From: Telmatactis stephensoni
Taxonomy: Eukaryota; Cnidaria; Anthozoa; Actiniaria; Isophelliidae
Direction of reading: 5' to 3'
Assembly: GCA_029948255.1 (NCBI GenBank)
Contig: JALIZF010001815.1
Location: forward strand, 372,001-436,000
Length of the DNA stretch: 64,000 nt
Both the position numbers and the translations under genes were made by a program. The notes under the pieces were generated by a model. That model saw only the letters and a list, made by a program, of their open reading frames with translations, searched no databases and had not been told where the DNA came from. Shown here piece after piece: positions 48,301 to 59,100 of this stretch (its first letter is position 1; every line of letters begins with the position of its first letter).

Positions 48301-49318
48301 TTGAGCCAACGCCATCGTAGAGCACACTTTCCTGAAATTAGAGTCAACATGCCAGCAACTAGGGTTCTTCCCGGTGCATTCATCGACAACTTGGCGTTAC
48401 CAGGTGGTGTTCGCGCTGAATGGGCTCCAATTGCAAATCGAAACATACAAAGAATTGAGAGCAGACTCAGAAGTAAGTCCTGAAAGAATTTAGGTCGAGC
48501 TGACTATTTTCGTCGACACACAATGAAGGTTTTGAAGATGTAGCCAATGATCGTTCAATATTGCTCCCATGCAACTCTTTTTGAATGGCAAAGGCTTAAA
48601 GACTGGGGCTACAGTACCATGAAATTAGTGTAGGTTGCAATTTATCAATTGCTCGCAAAGTGCCAAAAGTGCCTTGGGCTCTAAAACCGAGACTCAAGTA
48701 CATTGTGTTTGAATTACCTTCCGTTTACTAATACGCACCAGACCCAAACACACGCAAATTTGTTCATTTCAAAAACAAAGCTTGAAAAAGGTCTGCAAAA
48801 GGAACTTTCCGAAAAGTGCAATTCGTGTCGACGAACAGCAACTCGTGACCTACGATCAAACGCGACAAAATCGGTCTCGACTTGTGAAGGATGGCTGGCG
48901 CGTTTAAAGTCGTTTCGTGTCGATTCGATTTGTCGTTCGGTTTTCCCTAGCAACTTAAGCACGAGCCGAAGCACAAGAAAAAAAGAAAAGCTTTTTCCCA
49001 TGTGCTTTTGTGCCAAATGAAGAGTTTGTAGAAAGGATGTTTTTTGTTTTTATTACTAAAAGAAGTTCTTTTCTGTGTTTAGCTATGAGCTTGTCAACGC
49101 TACAAAGGATCCCACGTGTTCAGCCCAGCCCATTAAGTCAACGCGCCATCAAGCTGTTTGGGTTAAGTAAGAGTGACGTACAAGAGGTAAAGAGGCTTCA
49201 AGGCTTGATACGATCACATGTTAGGAGCCATCAACGCGCCGGTAAATTGCCATTTGACAAAAAGCTTGGATTTAATCCCAACTTTGTGCTAGCAAGCAGG
49301 AAGCAGACAAGAAAATAA
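42332..49318 (+). CDS. Secreted TSP1-tyrosinase gene D (three TSP1 modules)
   Basis: Exons: 42332-42404, 44102-44260, 44767-44937, 45145-45318, 46036-46210, 46756-47030, 47242-47510, 48280-48472, 49083-49318, together 1725 nt (574 residues). The signal peptide differs from gene C by one residue (GSDGVLGQ). Three TSP1 exons ([24 protein letters not shown]) are phase 1-1. The linker has [20 protein letters not shown]. The tyrosinase domain has CuA ([22 protein letters not shown]) and CuB ([22 protein letters not shown]), with all six His, Asn after HisB1, and Glu in LLEFDLHN. The intron after 47030 has a GC donor, as in gene C. The sixth-from-domain exon is 193 nt against 196 in the others, one codon less. 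The tail ends SRKQTRK. Candidate AATAAA near 49551. Likely role: extracellular phenol oxidase; a substrate cannot be read from sequence. Confidence 0.92.
42590..42850. repeat. Dispersed repeat with GTCCTCTTATTGACACA, copy 1
   Basis: Shares with 51903-52185, in opposite orientation, TGTCCTCTTATTGACACA, ATCTTCAATTCGTTTTTT and CCAATCAGATCG-type blocks. Both ends carry TGTCCTCTTATTGACACA-like words, suggesting an inverted-repeat element. In the first coding intron of gene D. Confidence 0.65.
43991..44081. mobile_element. Short MITE upstream of first TSP1 exon of gene D
   Basis: GTAGCCGTTCTTAGTATCGG on the left pairs with GGGACTAAGAACGGCTGC on the right. Positional counterpart of 22253-22342 in gene C. 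Confidence 0.7.
45612..45790 (+). mobile_element. tRNA-derived SINE-like element, plus-strand family, copy 2
   Basis: The A box TGGCCGAGCGG and B box GGTTCGAGTCC are intact, with leader GGCATGGT, as in a Leu/Ser-type tRNA head. The body shares GTTCTCTACCAT and AGGGTTTTTTC with the other copies. It lies in the gene D intron after the last TSP1 exon. Confidence 0.75.
46500..46645 (-). mobile_element. tRNA-derived SINE-like element, minus-strand family, copy 2
   Basis: Counterpart of 30055-30190 at the same place upstream of the CuA exon. On the minus strand it reads TTGGCCCAGTTC then GGGGTTGGAGCC, more decayed than the gene C copy. Confidence 0.55.
47655..47802. repeat. Imperfect inverted repeat in gene D intron
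   Basis: CCATTTTCCTGTGGATCTAC and TCTAATAGATGCACAGAAGA pair with ATCTGTGAATCTATTAGAG and AATGG on the right. Not present in gene C at this place. Confidence 0.55.
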
Positions 49319-49949
49319 TTGTTTGAAAAATTAATCTGTAGAATTAAGATAATACATGTAAACACAAGCCAACATAAATACTCAGTAAATGCTACTCATT
49401 AGCAGTGCTTGTCTTCTGAACATTCTGTTCAAGCAAGTATTAGTATCAGACTTCGTAACACTATTATGTAATAATATTAAACTTTTGGCCAAGTAAGGTA
49501 ACACAAGTAAGGTAGTGTTTGTTCACTTTCAGTAAGAAATTTAATTTCAAAATAAAGTGCACTACCATTTTAGTGAAATTATTCAGACAAGTATTTTCAC
49601 TTGTATCAAGAATGTATGTGTTTAATTCTCTGTTTTACTCTTAACGCAACCCTAACTTTATTATTCATGTCCTTTCAACAAAATTATACCACATTTTTAG
49701 TTTGAAATCATATCATAAAGCCTTTGTATAACCGTACTTCTTTAAACAAAAATGTCCGTTTATGGATATTGCTAAAATAATCAATGAATGTTGACCAACC
49801 ATTTTTCATTATTCACAAATGAGAATGAAAAAAAAAGATGATGATTCATTGGGAATAAATAAATAAAAAAATTAAAAAGATTGAGAATGTAAAATTTCAT
49901 ACAGGGCTTCCTGTGGTGCCACAGAACAAAGGAATCCCTATAAACACCT
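49319..49949. other. Intergenic region between gene D and the transporter
   Basis: The first 380 bp is the 3' flank shared with gene C. The two genes converge here (plus and minus strand). I see no other feature. Confidence 0.65.
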
Positions 49950-52900
49950 TTAGCTATGACTTGGGGCCATAACTGTTTCCAGTTCTTCAAGCGATTTGCC
50001 TTTAGTCTCAGGTACTAGGGCATAAAAGAATATCCAGCCACCAACTGCAATACCACCATACAACCAAAAAGCTCCTGAACGCGTTATCAAATCCATCAAA
50101 TTCAGAAACGTTAATGCTATTAAAAGATTGCAAATCCAATTAACAGCTGTTGCACATGCAATGCCTTTGCTTCTGGCCCATAGAGGAAAAATTTCAGAAT
50201 TCAATGTCCATGGCATTGGACCCATCCCTGGTGCAAATGATATGATGTACAAAATCATCCCCAAAAATGCAAACAGTGCATACTTGGATGGGCATGTTGA
50301 ATAAGTCCAAAGAGCATTTGAATGCTGGTTGCTACATCGGCCATAAAATGCACTGTGACTTGATGAGTTAGTAAAGACACATGCACCATCAATGAATTTA
50401 CCATCAGAGTTCTTTTCATAACAGAAACCACAGGTGTCTTTGGCTACACATTTTTGACAACTATCCAGTGCTGAAGCATTACAGTGGTTTGACAAGCCAC
50501 TTCCCCAGTAAGTTATTTTAGGGTCACTTTGATCAATAATATAGAAAGCACCACCAATGAGAAACAAGCTTAACGTAACCAGCGCAAGACTACCTAGAAG
50601 AAGTTTACGACGACCAATTTTTTCCACAAGGAACATACCAACAATTGTAAAAAGAAAATTACCAAAAGCTACTGCAGCAGCAAGCCAAATGGCTAGTTTA
50701 TCTGTACCAATGCCAGACATTACAATTATAGTAGCACTGTAATACCTATAATAATAAAAAAGATACAGCAAAGTTTTTAACTAAAACTTGATCTAGTGAT
50801 GCTGGAAAAATAGAAACAAATTGTCAGCTAAACAGGGTTTCCACCTGGATATGATTTTAAAATTTCACTAGGGTGAATTCAAGCGGTATTCAAGGATCGA
50901 AAAATGATTTTTAAAGGTTATTGTTACTGAGTAACCATCATTTGCAGGTGTTTTTCTACATATTTACAGTTTAAAATACTTGGACTAATACTTTATAATA
51001 ACCCCTTTCATAACTTAAAACAAAACAAGGAAATTTCTGTATTTTCTTTCCCATTCAAGTCCCTTACATTTTTTTTTTCCTTTCTTCTACAAAGCATAAA
51101 ATCAAGGAGTTTTCTTGAAAAAAGTTTAAGAAGAATCTCTAAAATTCAAGACCTATTCAAGTTTTTAGGGTTTTTTAGGTATATTACAGCACCTGCTTAC
51201 AGTAAGTAGCTCCCCTACTCATTGTAAAAAAATGATCTTAAGGCCTCAATCACCAGTAGTTTTCAATGCTAATCCCACAGGCCAACCTTATTGCCAGAAC
51301 ATCTCCATATAAATGGAGATAGGGCCTATCGTTTAACATCCTTATCTGAGAAGACCTCAAGACCTGTCTACATGCAACCATTTGCAAATGTAATTACAAA
51401 GGCAACACCTTCTCGATTAATTAAAACCCCTGAGTGTTGGTCTACCAGGAATCGGACCCCAATCTCCCACCTCCCAACCCCCTCCTACCAACCTCCCAAC
51501 CTCCTCTTGACACTCAACAACTGAGCCAATGGGATGGAAGTTAAAGAGCCTTTAAAAATGTAAATAAAATTCAAGGAGTTTTCAAGGAGTTAGGAGTAGC
51601 ATGAACCCTGTCTAAAGCCAATAGCAACCTGAAAGATTCTTTCATAAGCTTCACAAGAAATACTCAAAATCATTACTTTTTTTATGATGGGCTTATTTCT
51701 TTGAGTAATTAAGTGGAGAAATGAAGAGAACAACTTACATGAGAGTATTGATTCCACTGAGTTGTTGTATAGCTTGAAGCATACAACCCACAAGCAACGC
51801 ACGTCTTGCAGTAGGATCCTTCAAAATACTAACGATATCTCCTTTCTGTTGCTCTAAAAAGAAAAGAAACCAAATTTAATATTGATAATATAGTTTTTAC
51901 AACACTTGATACTAATCTCACGATCTGATTGGTTGATTAGAGTGTGTCAATAGGAGGACAGACAATGCTGATGCATTTCAGCACGCGCGCTTGTTATGTT
52001 GCCCCATTTGAAAAGGATTTTTTAACTTTTATCTCAAATAATTGTTGTAAAAAACGAATTGAAGATGGTTTTTTATTGTCTGTCCTCTTATTGACACACT
52101 CTTGATGCCATAAAATGTTCAAAACTTTGCAGTGAAACCATTCACTGCGCTCGTGATTCCACTTGAGTTTTGAACATTTTTGTTCTGATCTGCAGCTGAT
52201 AACTCTTCTCAGATCAGCTGGATGAACAAGACAGTATGCTTACCTTTAGCAGTTCTTTCCTCTTCTTCACAGACCTCTACAATGGACTGAAATTCTGACT
52301 CAATGTTAGATGATCCTCTAAGTTTTATCAAAACTTTTCTTGCTTCATCTAAATTATTTTTCTTGATCAGCCATCTTGGGCTCTCAGGTAAAAACAGACA
52401 GCCAAGGAACATGATAAATGATGGTACAGCAGCAAGTCCCAACATGTATCTGAAACAATTCAGCATAGTAACGATGTCAAATTTGGCTCAGTTGATGTCA
52501 AATGTGGCTCAGTTGGTTAGTGCATTTGGTTTACTTTCAGCTTCTATTTTATTTTTATTTTTACTTGCAGTATATTCAAGCACCTGCCTAAGAAGTTCCT
52601 AATTCCAGTTGTAATACATGTTTTTTTAAAGTCACTTCAGAATAGAATAGAATAGAATAGAACTTTATTAAACGACATTACATTGCAGCTATACCAAAAA
52701 AACTCTTGGCAGCTGAATTGCGTAATTAAATATGTTGCAAAAATATATACAATTAAATATTCATAATAATGATAATAATAATAGGTTAAACTGACTAGTT
52801 AACTTCAATAACTATGTCAGGGCTCAAAATTAATGCGTCCAAACTCACAAAATGCTAGTGCTTTTTCGGAATTTGTGAGGGAAGAAAAAGTGCACTTGTA

Positions 52901-55876
52901 AGCAAACACTTGCAAGTAAGAGTCAATCATTCCTTCAAAACATGCAAGAAAACTGAAAGTTCATGTTTAATTTCATGTCAAGAATGAAAGCATTAAGGAC
53001 CACTTTTGGACAAGCAAGTAGTTGGTTACCAAAAATCATCTGCTAAACAGTGCATTTTGAGTCATTGTGCTTTAGGCACTGATGCCATAGGCATGCTGAT
53101 GAGAGTTAAAATTGAAGGCCCTAAGAAACAAGCTGATTATCACCCAAGGGGTGCTGTAGTTATAGGTGGTGGCTCTCAGGACAATGCTAAAGAAGACCAT
53201 TAAAAAAGACAATAACAAAGACAGGGAAGACAACATTGTTGTCTTTATTATTATTTATTGGGTCTTCTTTGCTGTTGTTGAACTTCATTATTTATCTTTT
53301 CAGGTACCTCAATGTTTAGGATTCCAATAAACCTTTAAACATTTTGACACTCCACATTTAAAAGTAACTTTAGAATTTGTAGCTACAAGTGGTCTTTACC
53401 ACTATGCAAGCAGAAAAATGAAAAATCTTGACTAGCAACTTTGCTACTAAGTCATAGAGTCATTTTCATATGAGTGGGAAACTTACCGCACCGTACCGTG
53501 ACCGTGTCAGTGCCATAATGTCGATAAAAACATTCGAAATTGATGCCGTAACCGTATCGTATCATAACCATACAGTGTTCCCACTCATACGAAAATGACT
53601 CTAAAATATAAAGTGACACTGGAAGAAAATACTATAAAAAGAATGTACACCTAAAACCCAGACTTGCACCCAGACGTCACTTATTTATTCTTTCTATTCA
53701 TAATCAAACATGACACTCACCTCCATCCTTCAGGATGAGCAGCAAAAAGACCATCAATAGTTGAAGCTATAAATTGTCCACCAGTAATAAAACCATTGTT
53801 CATTGTTATAAGTTTACCTCTTATCGAGGTTGGAGTACATTCTGCAATATATAATGGGACTGTCATGGATGCTCCACCTACAAAATACAGTAAGCTATCA
53901 TTAGAATACATGGAGCTTTACGACTTTAGCACTCATGAGATAAGAAGAGGCAATTAAACTCTTGAAGTTTTTGGTCTTTCTTTTTTTATTTGTTTGTTTA
54001 TTTGTTTGGATATCAAAAAAACAACTTCGTATACATATTATCTATAGTAAATATATTGTAAATATATAATGAATGGCAAATAAATAAATATATATGTAAA
54101 TAAATGTAAATTTGTTTCTTTTACTTTCTTTCTTTCTCTTTCTATCTTTCTCTTTCTTTTATTCATTCATTCTTTTTGTCTAAGGCTTTTTTGGAGGTCA
54201 ATTAAAGTATCAAATATCCCCTAATTATGTTTTTCTATAACACCGTGGGAGTGTAAATTGTACAAAATTTAGTAAAACTCATGGATATTTGTAATGTCAA
54301 TAACCTAATAAATATAACAAAATCAATCAGCTGGTCAAACACAGACAGCTATATAATATATATATACTTTCTGTGACACCTTGATATAATTAAAAGTTGA
54401 TCTATACCGTCCTAAAGAAATATTCACTTGACAGATAATCATTCATTTTTGCTAAATCTTTTGTGTACACCAGAGAACGAAAAAAACAGAGATACTTAAG
54501 CTTATCACTTTGTTATTTTCTTCAAACCGGACTTCTAAGCACCTGTTTGATATTTTTATCAATTCTAGTCGAATTTTCATTACATTTTTAATTACCAGGA
54601 TCAGTCATTCGCTCAATACTATGCAATTTCTCATTTTAAAGCGAAGTATACCACAGATATAGATGATTTTTCATGAATATTTAATAGAGAATTTTTATTT
54701 AGCAGTTGTGTGAAGCTGGTGCAAAGAAAATGAGACCTAGAGGGAGAGCCAGAGGCTATTGTAAAATGAGCAATACAAACTAAATGTACGTGTTGTGATT
54801 CAATCTTTGGAAGTCAGTTGATATAAAGTTTACTTTTTCACATTATTACATACCATTATATTATACTTATTTGAGCTTATTTACTTCATTAAACTGAAGG
54901 TTTCTGAGACAACTGGAGCAGCACAGTCCAGAGCTAGTTTCCTCAAAGTTTGGTAAACTCGAAATGCGTATCCTTTCTCGACATCTCCAGGAAAACTTAT
55001 TATATGGTTCAAGGTTCAAGGTTTTTTATTTACCACGAAAACAGTTACAAGTTAGACAAAAGAAGAAGAAAAAGGTGGAAGGTTGCAGGATTACAACCCA
55101 GGGGGTTATTGAATATAAAGAAGTTCCTGCAACCTAAAAATAGATATAGCTCAATAAAAATGTGAAATAGCGGTTAAAGTGGAATTGAAAGAAATATAAG
55201 CTCAGGTGAAACAATAATTACAAAATTTGCATATAAAATGATGGAAGTAACAATAAATAAAAGCATTTTTGACTTTACTGAGTATAAAGAAGAAATCGCT
55301 TGAACTGTCTTTTGAAACTTTTTTGTGATTCGCTGTTTTTTATTAAACTTATGTACGAAAGAAAAGTAAAATGTCTCGACTGGTGGAAAATAACAGAAAA
55401 CTCTACCTACATATATACATACCTATTCCAAATCCAACTACAGCTCTTCCCAAAATTAGAATCTCTTTCGTTTTAGCTACCGCCATCAACACGGCGCCAG
55501 CCGTGAAAACAGCAGAACACATCCATAAAATTGGCCTTCTTCCTAGGAAGTCATTCATAAAACCACTCAATAAAGCACCAACAATAGCAGTAGCTATTGT
55601 CACACTGACTACCACTTCTTGCCAGCCAGGAGAGAGCGAAAATTCGTCTTTTAGCAGCAACATAGCTCCTGATATTACTCCAGTGTCGTAGCCAAATAAG
55701 AACCCTCCCAAGGCTGCAAAAATTGTGAGTAAATATATGTAAAAAAATTGCGACTCAGGTGAATTTCCATCCCTGTGTTGGATTAAAACGTCTTTTTCTG
55801 ACATGTTGCTGTCAGAGTCAGGTTCGTTCTGGTTACTTTGAAGGATATTTTCTGGTAATCTTTCCGTAGACTCCAT
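49950..55876 (-). CDS. SLC2A13: Proton/myo-inositol cotransporter-like sugar transporter (SLC2A13/HMIT type)
   Basis: Five minus-strand exons: 55876-55423, 53877-53721, 52449-52244, 51853-51739 and 50745-49950 (1728 nt, 575 residues); all junction phases agree. It belongs to the major facilitator superfamily and is expected to import myo-inositol with protons across a membrane. Motifs in order: GGFLFGYDTGVISGAML in the first helix, NDFLGRRP in the loop after helix 2, VPLYIAECTP, FLPESPRWL, QQLSGINTLMYYSAT in helix 7, EKIGRRKLL, a Cys-rich extracellular loop (CQKCVAKDTCGFC), GMGPMPWTLNSEIFPLWARS, and PETKGKSLEEL at the C terminus. The long Cys-rich loop between the last helices is a hallmark of HMIT and argues against an ordinary glucose transporter. 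The first in-frame ATG is at 55876 in a good context (GGCAATGG); the frame upstream has no ATG. Introns hold SINE-like, MITE and retroelement fragments. Confidence 0.93.
51290..51540 (-). mobile_element. tRNA-derived SINE-like element, minus-strand family, copy 3
   Basis: On the minus strand TTGGCTCAGTTG (A box) and GGTCCGATTCC (B box) are followed by CCAACACTCAGGGG and GGTGTTGCC, as in the copies near 30100 and 46600. A pyrimidine-rich insertion separates the boxes. In the transporter's last intron. Confidence 0.6.
51903..52185. repeat. Dispersed repeat with GTCCTCTTATTGACACA, copy 2
   Basis: Related to 42590-42850 in reverse orientation: TTGATACTAATCTCACGATC, GTGTGTCAATAGGAGGACAG, AACGAATTGAAGATGG. 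In an intron of the transporter gene. Confidence 0.65.
52634..52720 (-). mobile_element. 3' end of a non-LTR retrotransposon (inferred)
   Basis: A (TAGAA)n run of four or more units followed by CTTTATTAAACGACATTACA looks like a minus-strand retroelement 3' tail with a short tandem repeat. No coding part is present. Confidence 0.4.
53455..53603. mobile_element. Hairpin MITE in transporter intron
   Basis: TAGAGTCATTTTCATATGAG pairs with CTCATACGAAAATGACTCTA; inner ACCGTACCGTGACCG and ACCGTATCG motifs. Confidence 0.8.
54121..54175. repeat. CTTT-rich pyrimidine tract
   Basis: Imperfect TTTC/TCTT tandem tract in the first intron of the transporter gene. The rest of that intron (53878-55422) is AT-rich and shows nothing else I can support. 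Confidence 0.8.
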
Positions 55877-56185
55877 TGCCGACACTTCACGACACTTCAC
55901 AAACAAGCAAATCACGTGCAAAATCGCGAATTACGAACTTGAAACACAGGAAACCCAACATCAAAGCGTCCATACTGCAAAGCAAAATAAATAAAAATAT
56001 ATAACATCAAAAAGAACAATATTAGTAGCTTTCTAAGAAGCTAAGAGGTCTAAAATTCAAGATACAAAAGTCTTTTTTCGTTCAGTTTTACTTCCAGGTT
56101 TTTAGCTGTTGGGTTTCCTGTGCTAAAGAACGCTGACCAATAGTGTTTGTGGACTCGTCCACGCTATTCGTCTGTCTGTCACAAC
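55877..56185. promoter_or_regulatory. Divergent promoter between SLC2A13-like and ARP6 genes
   Basis: Only 309 bp separate the two start codons on opposite strands, so both transcription starts probably lie here. No clear TATA box is seen at either side. Confidence 0.6.
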
Positions 56186-59100
56186 ATGTCTCCTGTTTTG
56201 GTTGTGGATAACGGAGGATATACTGCAAAAATTGGATTCAATAATTCAGAAGTAACAAGGTAATACTTTTTATTAAGGTTATACTCTATTCTAGACCCGT
56301 GTCTAAAGAAAAAAAAGCAGAGGGAGGGATTTGTAAAGAGGGTCTAAAGAGGTTTATCAAATGATGAAGAGGGTTGATCATTGCAGAGGAGGTCTTTGTA
56401 CATCATTGTACAGAGGTGGTCATTGTACAGAAGTGGTCATTGTATAGAGGTGGTCATTGTACAGAGGTGGTTATTGTTCAAAGGTGGTCATTGTACAGAG
56501 GTGGCCATCTCTGTACAATGACCACCTCTGTACAATGACCACCTTTGAACAATGACCACCCCTGTATACAGAGGTGTCTGTATACAGAGGTGGTTGTTGT
56601 ACCTAGGTGGTCATTTTACAGAGGTGGTCATTAATTGTACAGAGATGGCCACTGTAGAAAGCTGGTCATTGTACAGAGGTGGTCATCATACGGAGGTGGT
56701 CATTGTACATGCAGAGGTGATCGTTGTAGAGAGGTGGTCATTGTACAGAAGTGGTCACTGTACGGAGGTGGTCATTGGGAGTAACTTCAGAATACCCATC
56801 CTGGCACCATAATGTTTCTAGAGTGGAACTCTTTGAAAACGACACAAGAATACAAAAGTTTCTATTGTTATTCAAAAAAGTGGACGGGTATTCTGAAGTT
56901 AAGCAGGTCATTGTACAGAGGTGATCATTTTATAGAGCTAGTCATTGTGCAGAGCTTGTCATTGTATATAGAGCAGTCATTGCAGAGAGCTGGTCATTAC
57001 CGAGAAGTTGTCATTACCGAGAGGTAGTCATTGTAGAGAAGTAGGCATTGTAGTTAAAGCTGGTCTTTGAAAGAGGTAGTCATTGTAAAGAGCGACGGTC
57101 AATGTACAAAGATGGTCATAATGTACAGACTGAGGTAATCATTGTAAAGAAGCAATATTGTAGAGAAGTGGTCATTCAATATATTACTATTGTGAACCAT
57201 CCAACAGGGTCATACCTAACCGTATATTTAAAGCAAAAAGTGAAAGAAGAAGAGCATTCATTGGAGATCAAATAGAAGAATGCAAAGACTATTCTGGCTT
57301 GTTCTACGTTCTCCCATTTAGTAAGGGATATCTTGTGAACTGGGATATAGAAAAACATATATGGGACCATATATTTGGCAAAGAAGGGTTACAGGTGAGA
57401 TTTCATTGCACATTCAACAATCTTCACAAAGCAGTAAAATGACATTAATAATTAATAATTAATATTAATAAACTAATTATCAAACCAGAAATGCATGTAA
57501 ATTGCTCAAACCTGTGACATACTGTAAGTCTTTAAATTGGCATTTGTAGCCTACATATTTGTACATGTTCCCAGGGGGGGGGGGGGGGGCGATAACAAGC
57601 TAATAAACATTATTATGATGAACATGAAATTGAACGGTCGACACGCTTTTGTTGGGCAAATTTCCTCCATTTGAGAACAAGATAATAAGTGATGGGCTCT
57701 TTTGATACCCTAAGAGAGACCAGGAAATGCTAATTAAAAACTCTAAACTTCAATTTCAACACAAAAGAAAAGATAAAAGATACCAAGTCGCTGATTTTTA
57801 CCCCAAAGAGATACGACAAGCATACCCGATCCTTTTACAATGCAGTCCCCCCCGACATGTTCTCTCTTACACACTACAATATTGACTAGTTCACAATGTT
57901 ATTTTTCTTGCAGGTGAATTGTGAAGAAACCACATTACTTATCACTGAACCACAATTTAACTTGCCATCAATCAAGGTAGTCTACATTAGATTCTAAATT
58001 CTCTCTATGGGCCAAAACATTTTCTCTTTGCCTTTTCTTTTCTTTCTTTCCCTTTCCATCTGCATTTCATTATTCCTTGCATTCATTACTTACTTCCTTT
58101 CCTACTTCCTTCAATCCTTCATTCCTTATTTCTTTTTCATTTCTGTTATTATCAATGTTTTGAGTTTATGAAAACTTTAATTTTTAACTACAGGAAGCTA
58201 TGGATGAAATATTATTTGAGGAATATAATTTCCGTGCATTATCTCGTTCAACAGGTAATGTACAGTGTTTTATGTCTATAGATGAAGTATACAAATCATT
58301 TAAGGTTTGTTGCTAGTTGTGATATTGTAATTGTCCATGTAGGAAGCTCAAAGTCAGAAAAAGAGACAAATGGATGGAATGGGAAATGGGGGCTAATCAT
58401 TTTTCTTTCTTTCAAAACTGTATTTGAATAACTGCATGTACATGGCTTATGTGATTTCATCTTGAATAATATATATAATTATGTAGATAGAAAGCTATTC
58501 AACTAGGAGATTGATGATAGAAACGTATTCAGTTTGTCAAGTGCTGAGGTCACTCAGAAAAACCTGTGACCTTTCAGACACCAGTTGTTTTTGAATGTTC
58601 ATTATGATCAATCTCATCTTCTCTTTGCTAGCACCTCAGCTTTCTGCCTATAAGTGTCATCAAGAAGAAACAGAGAAACACTTGGTGTGTTTAGTTGTAG
58701 ATGCCGGATATTCATTCACACACATTGTACCTGTTTTTAATGGAAAAATTATCAAGAAAGCTGTTAGAAGGTAAATGGTGTCTCAATATGATAGTGAAAG
58801 CAAAAAGAGGCAATCAGTTAAACTTTGCCATTTTTAGAATGTACAGTGGAAGCAAGTTAGAGATTATAAATTCAATCCATTGTTCTTGTCTTGACAATCT
58901 TTTGAAATCCCTCAATCTGTTTAGATTGCTAATAGCTAGGGATATACAGTACCTCAGTGGTAAAGTGTTCATGCTTTACCACTATTTAATAATTCCATAA
59001 ATATATGAAAACTCTGCTTCTCAGTCTTAGATTTTTGATAGCCTGATGGGGCATGTACAATGTTATTATCACGTTATACATATCCTGCTGAGCTACCAAA

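Noticed and set aside
53006..53203. 65-codon open frame in a transporter intron
   Set aside because: No motif, on the strand opposite to the gene, and flanked by repeats.
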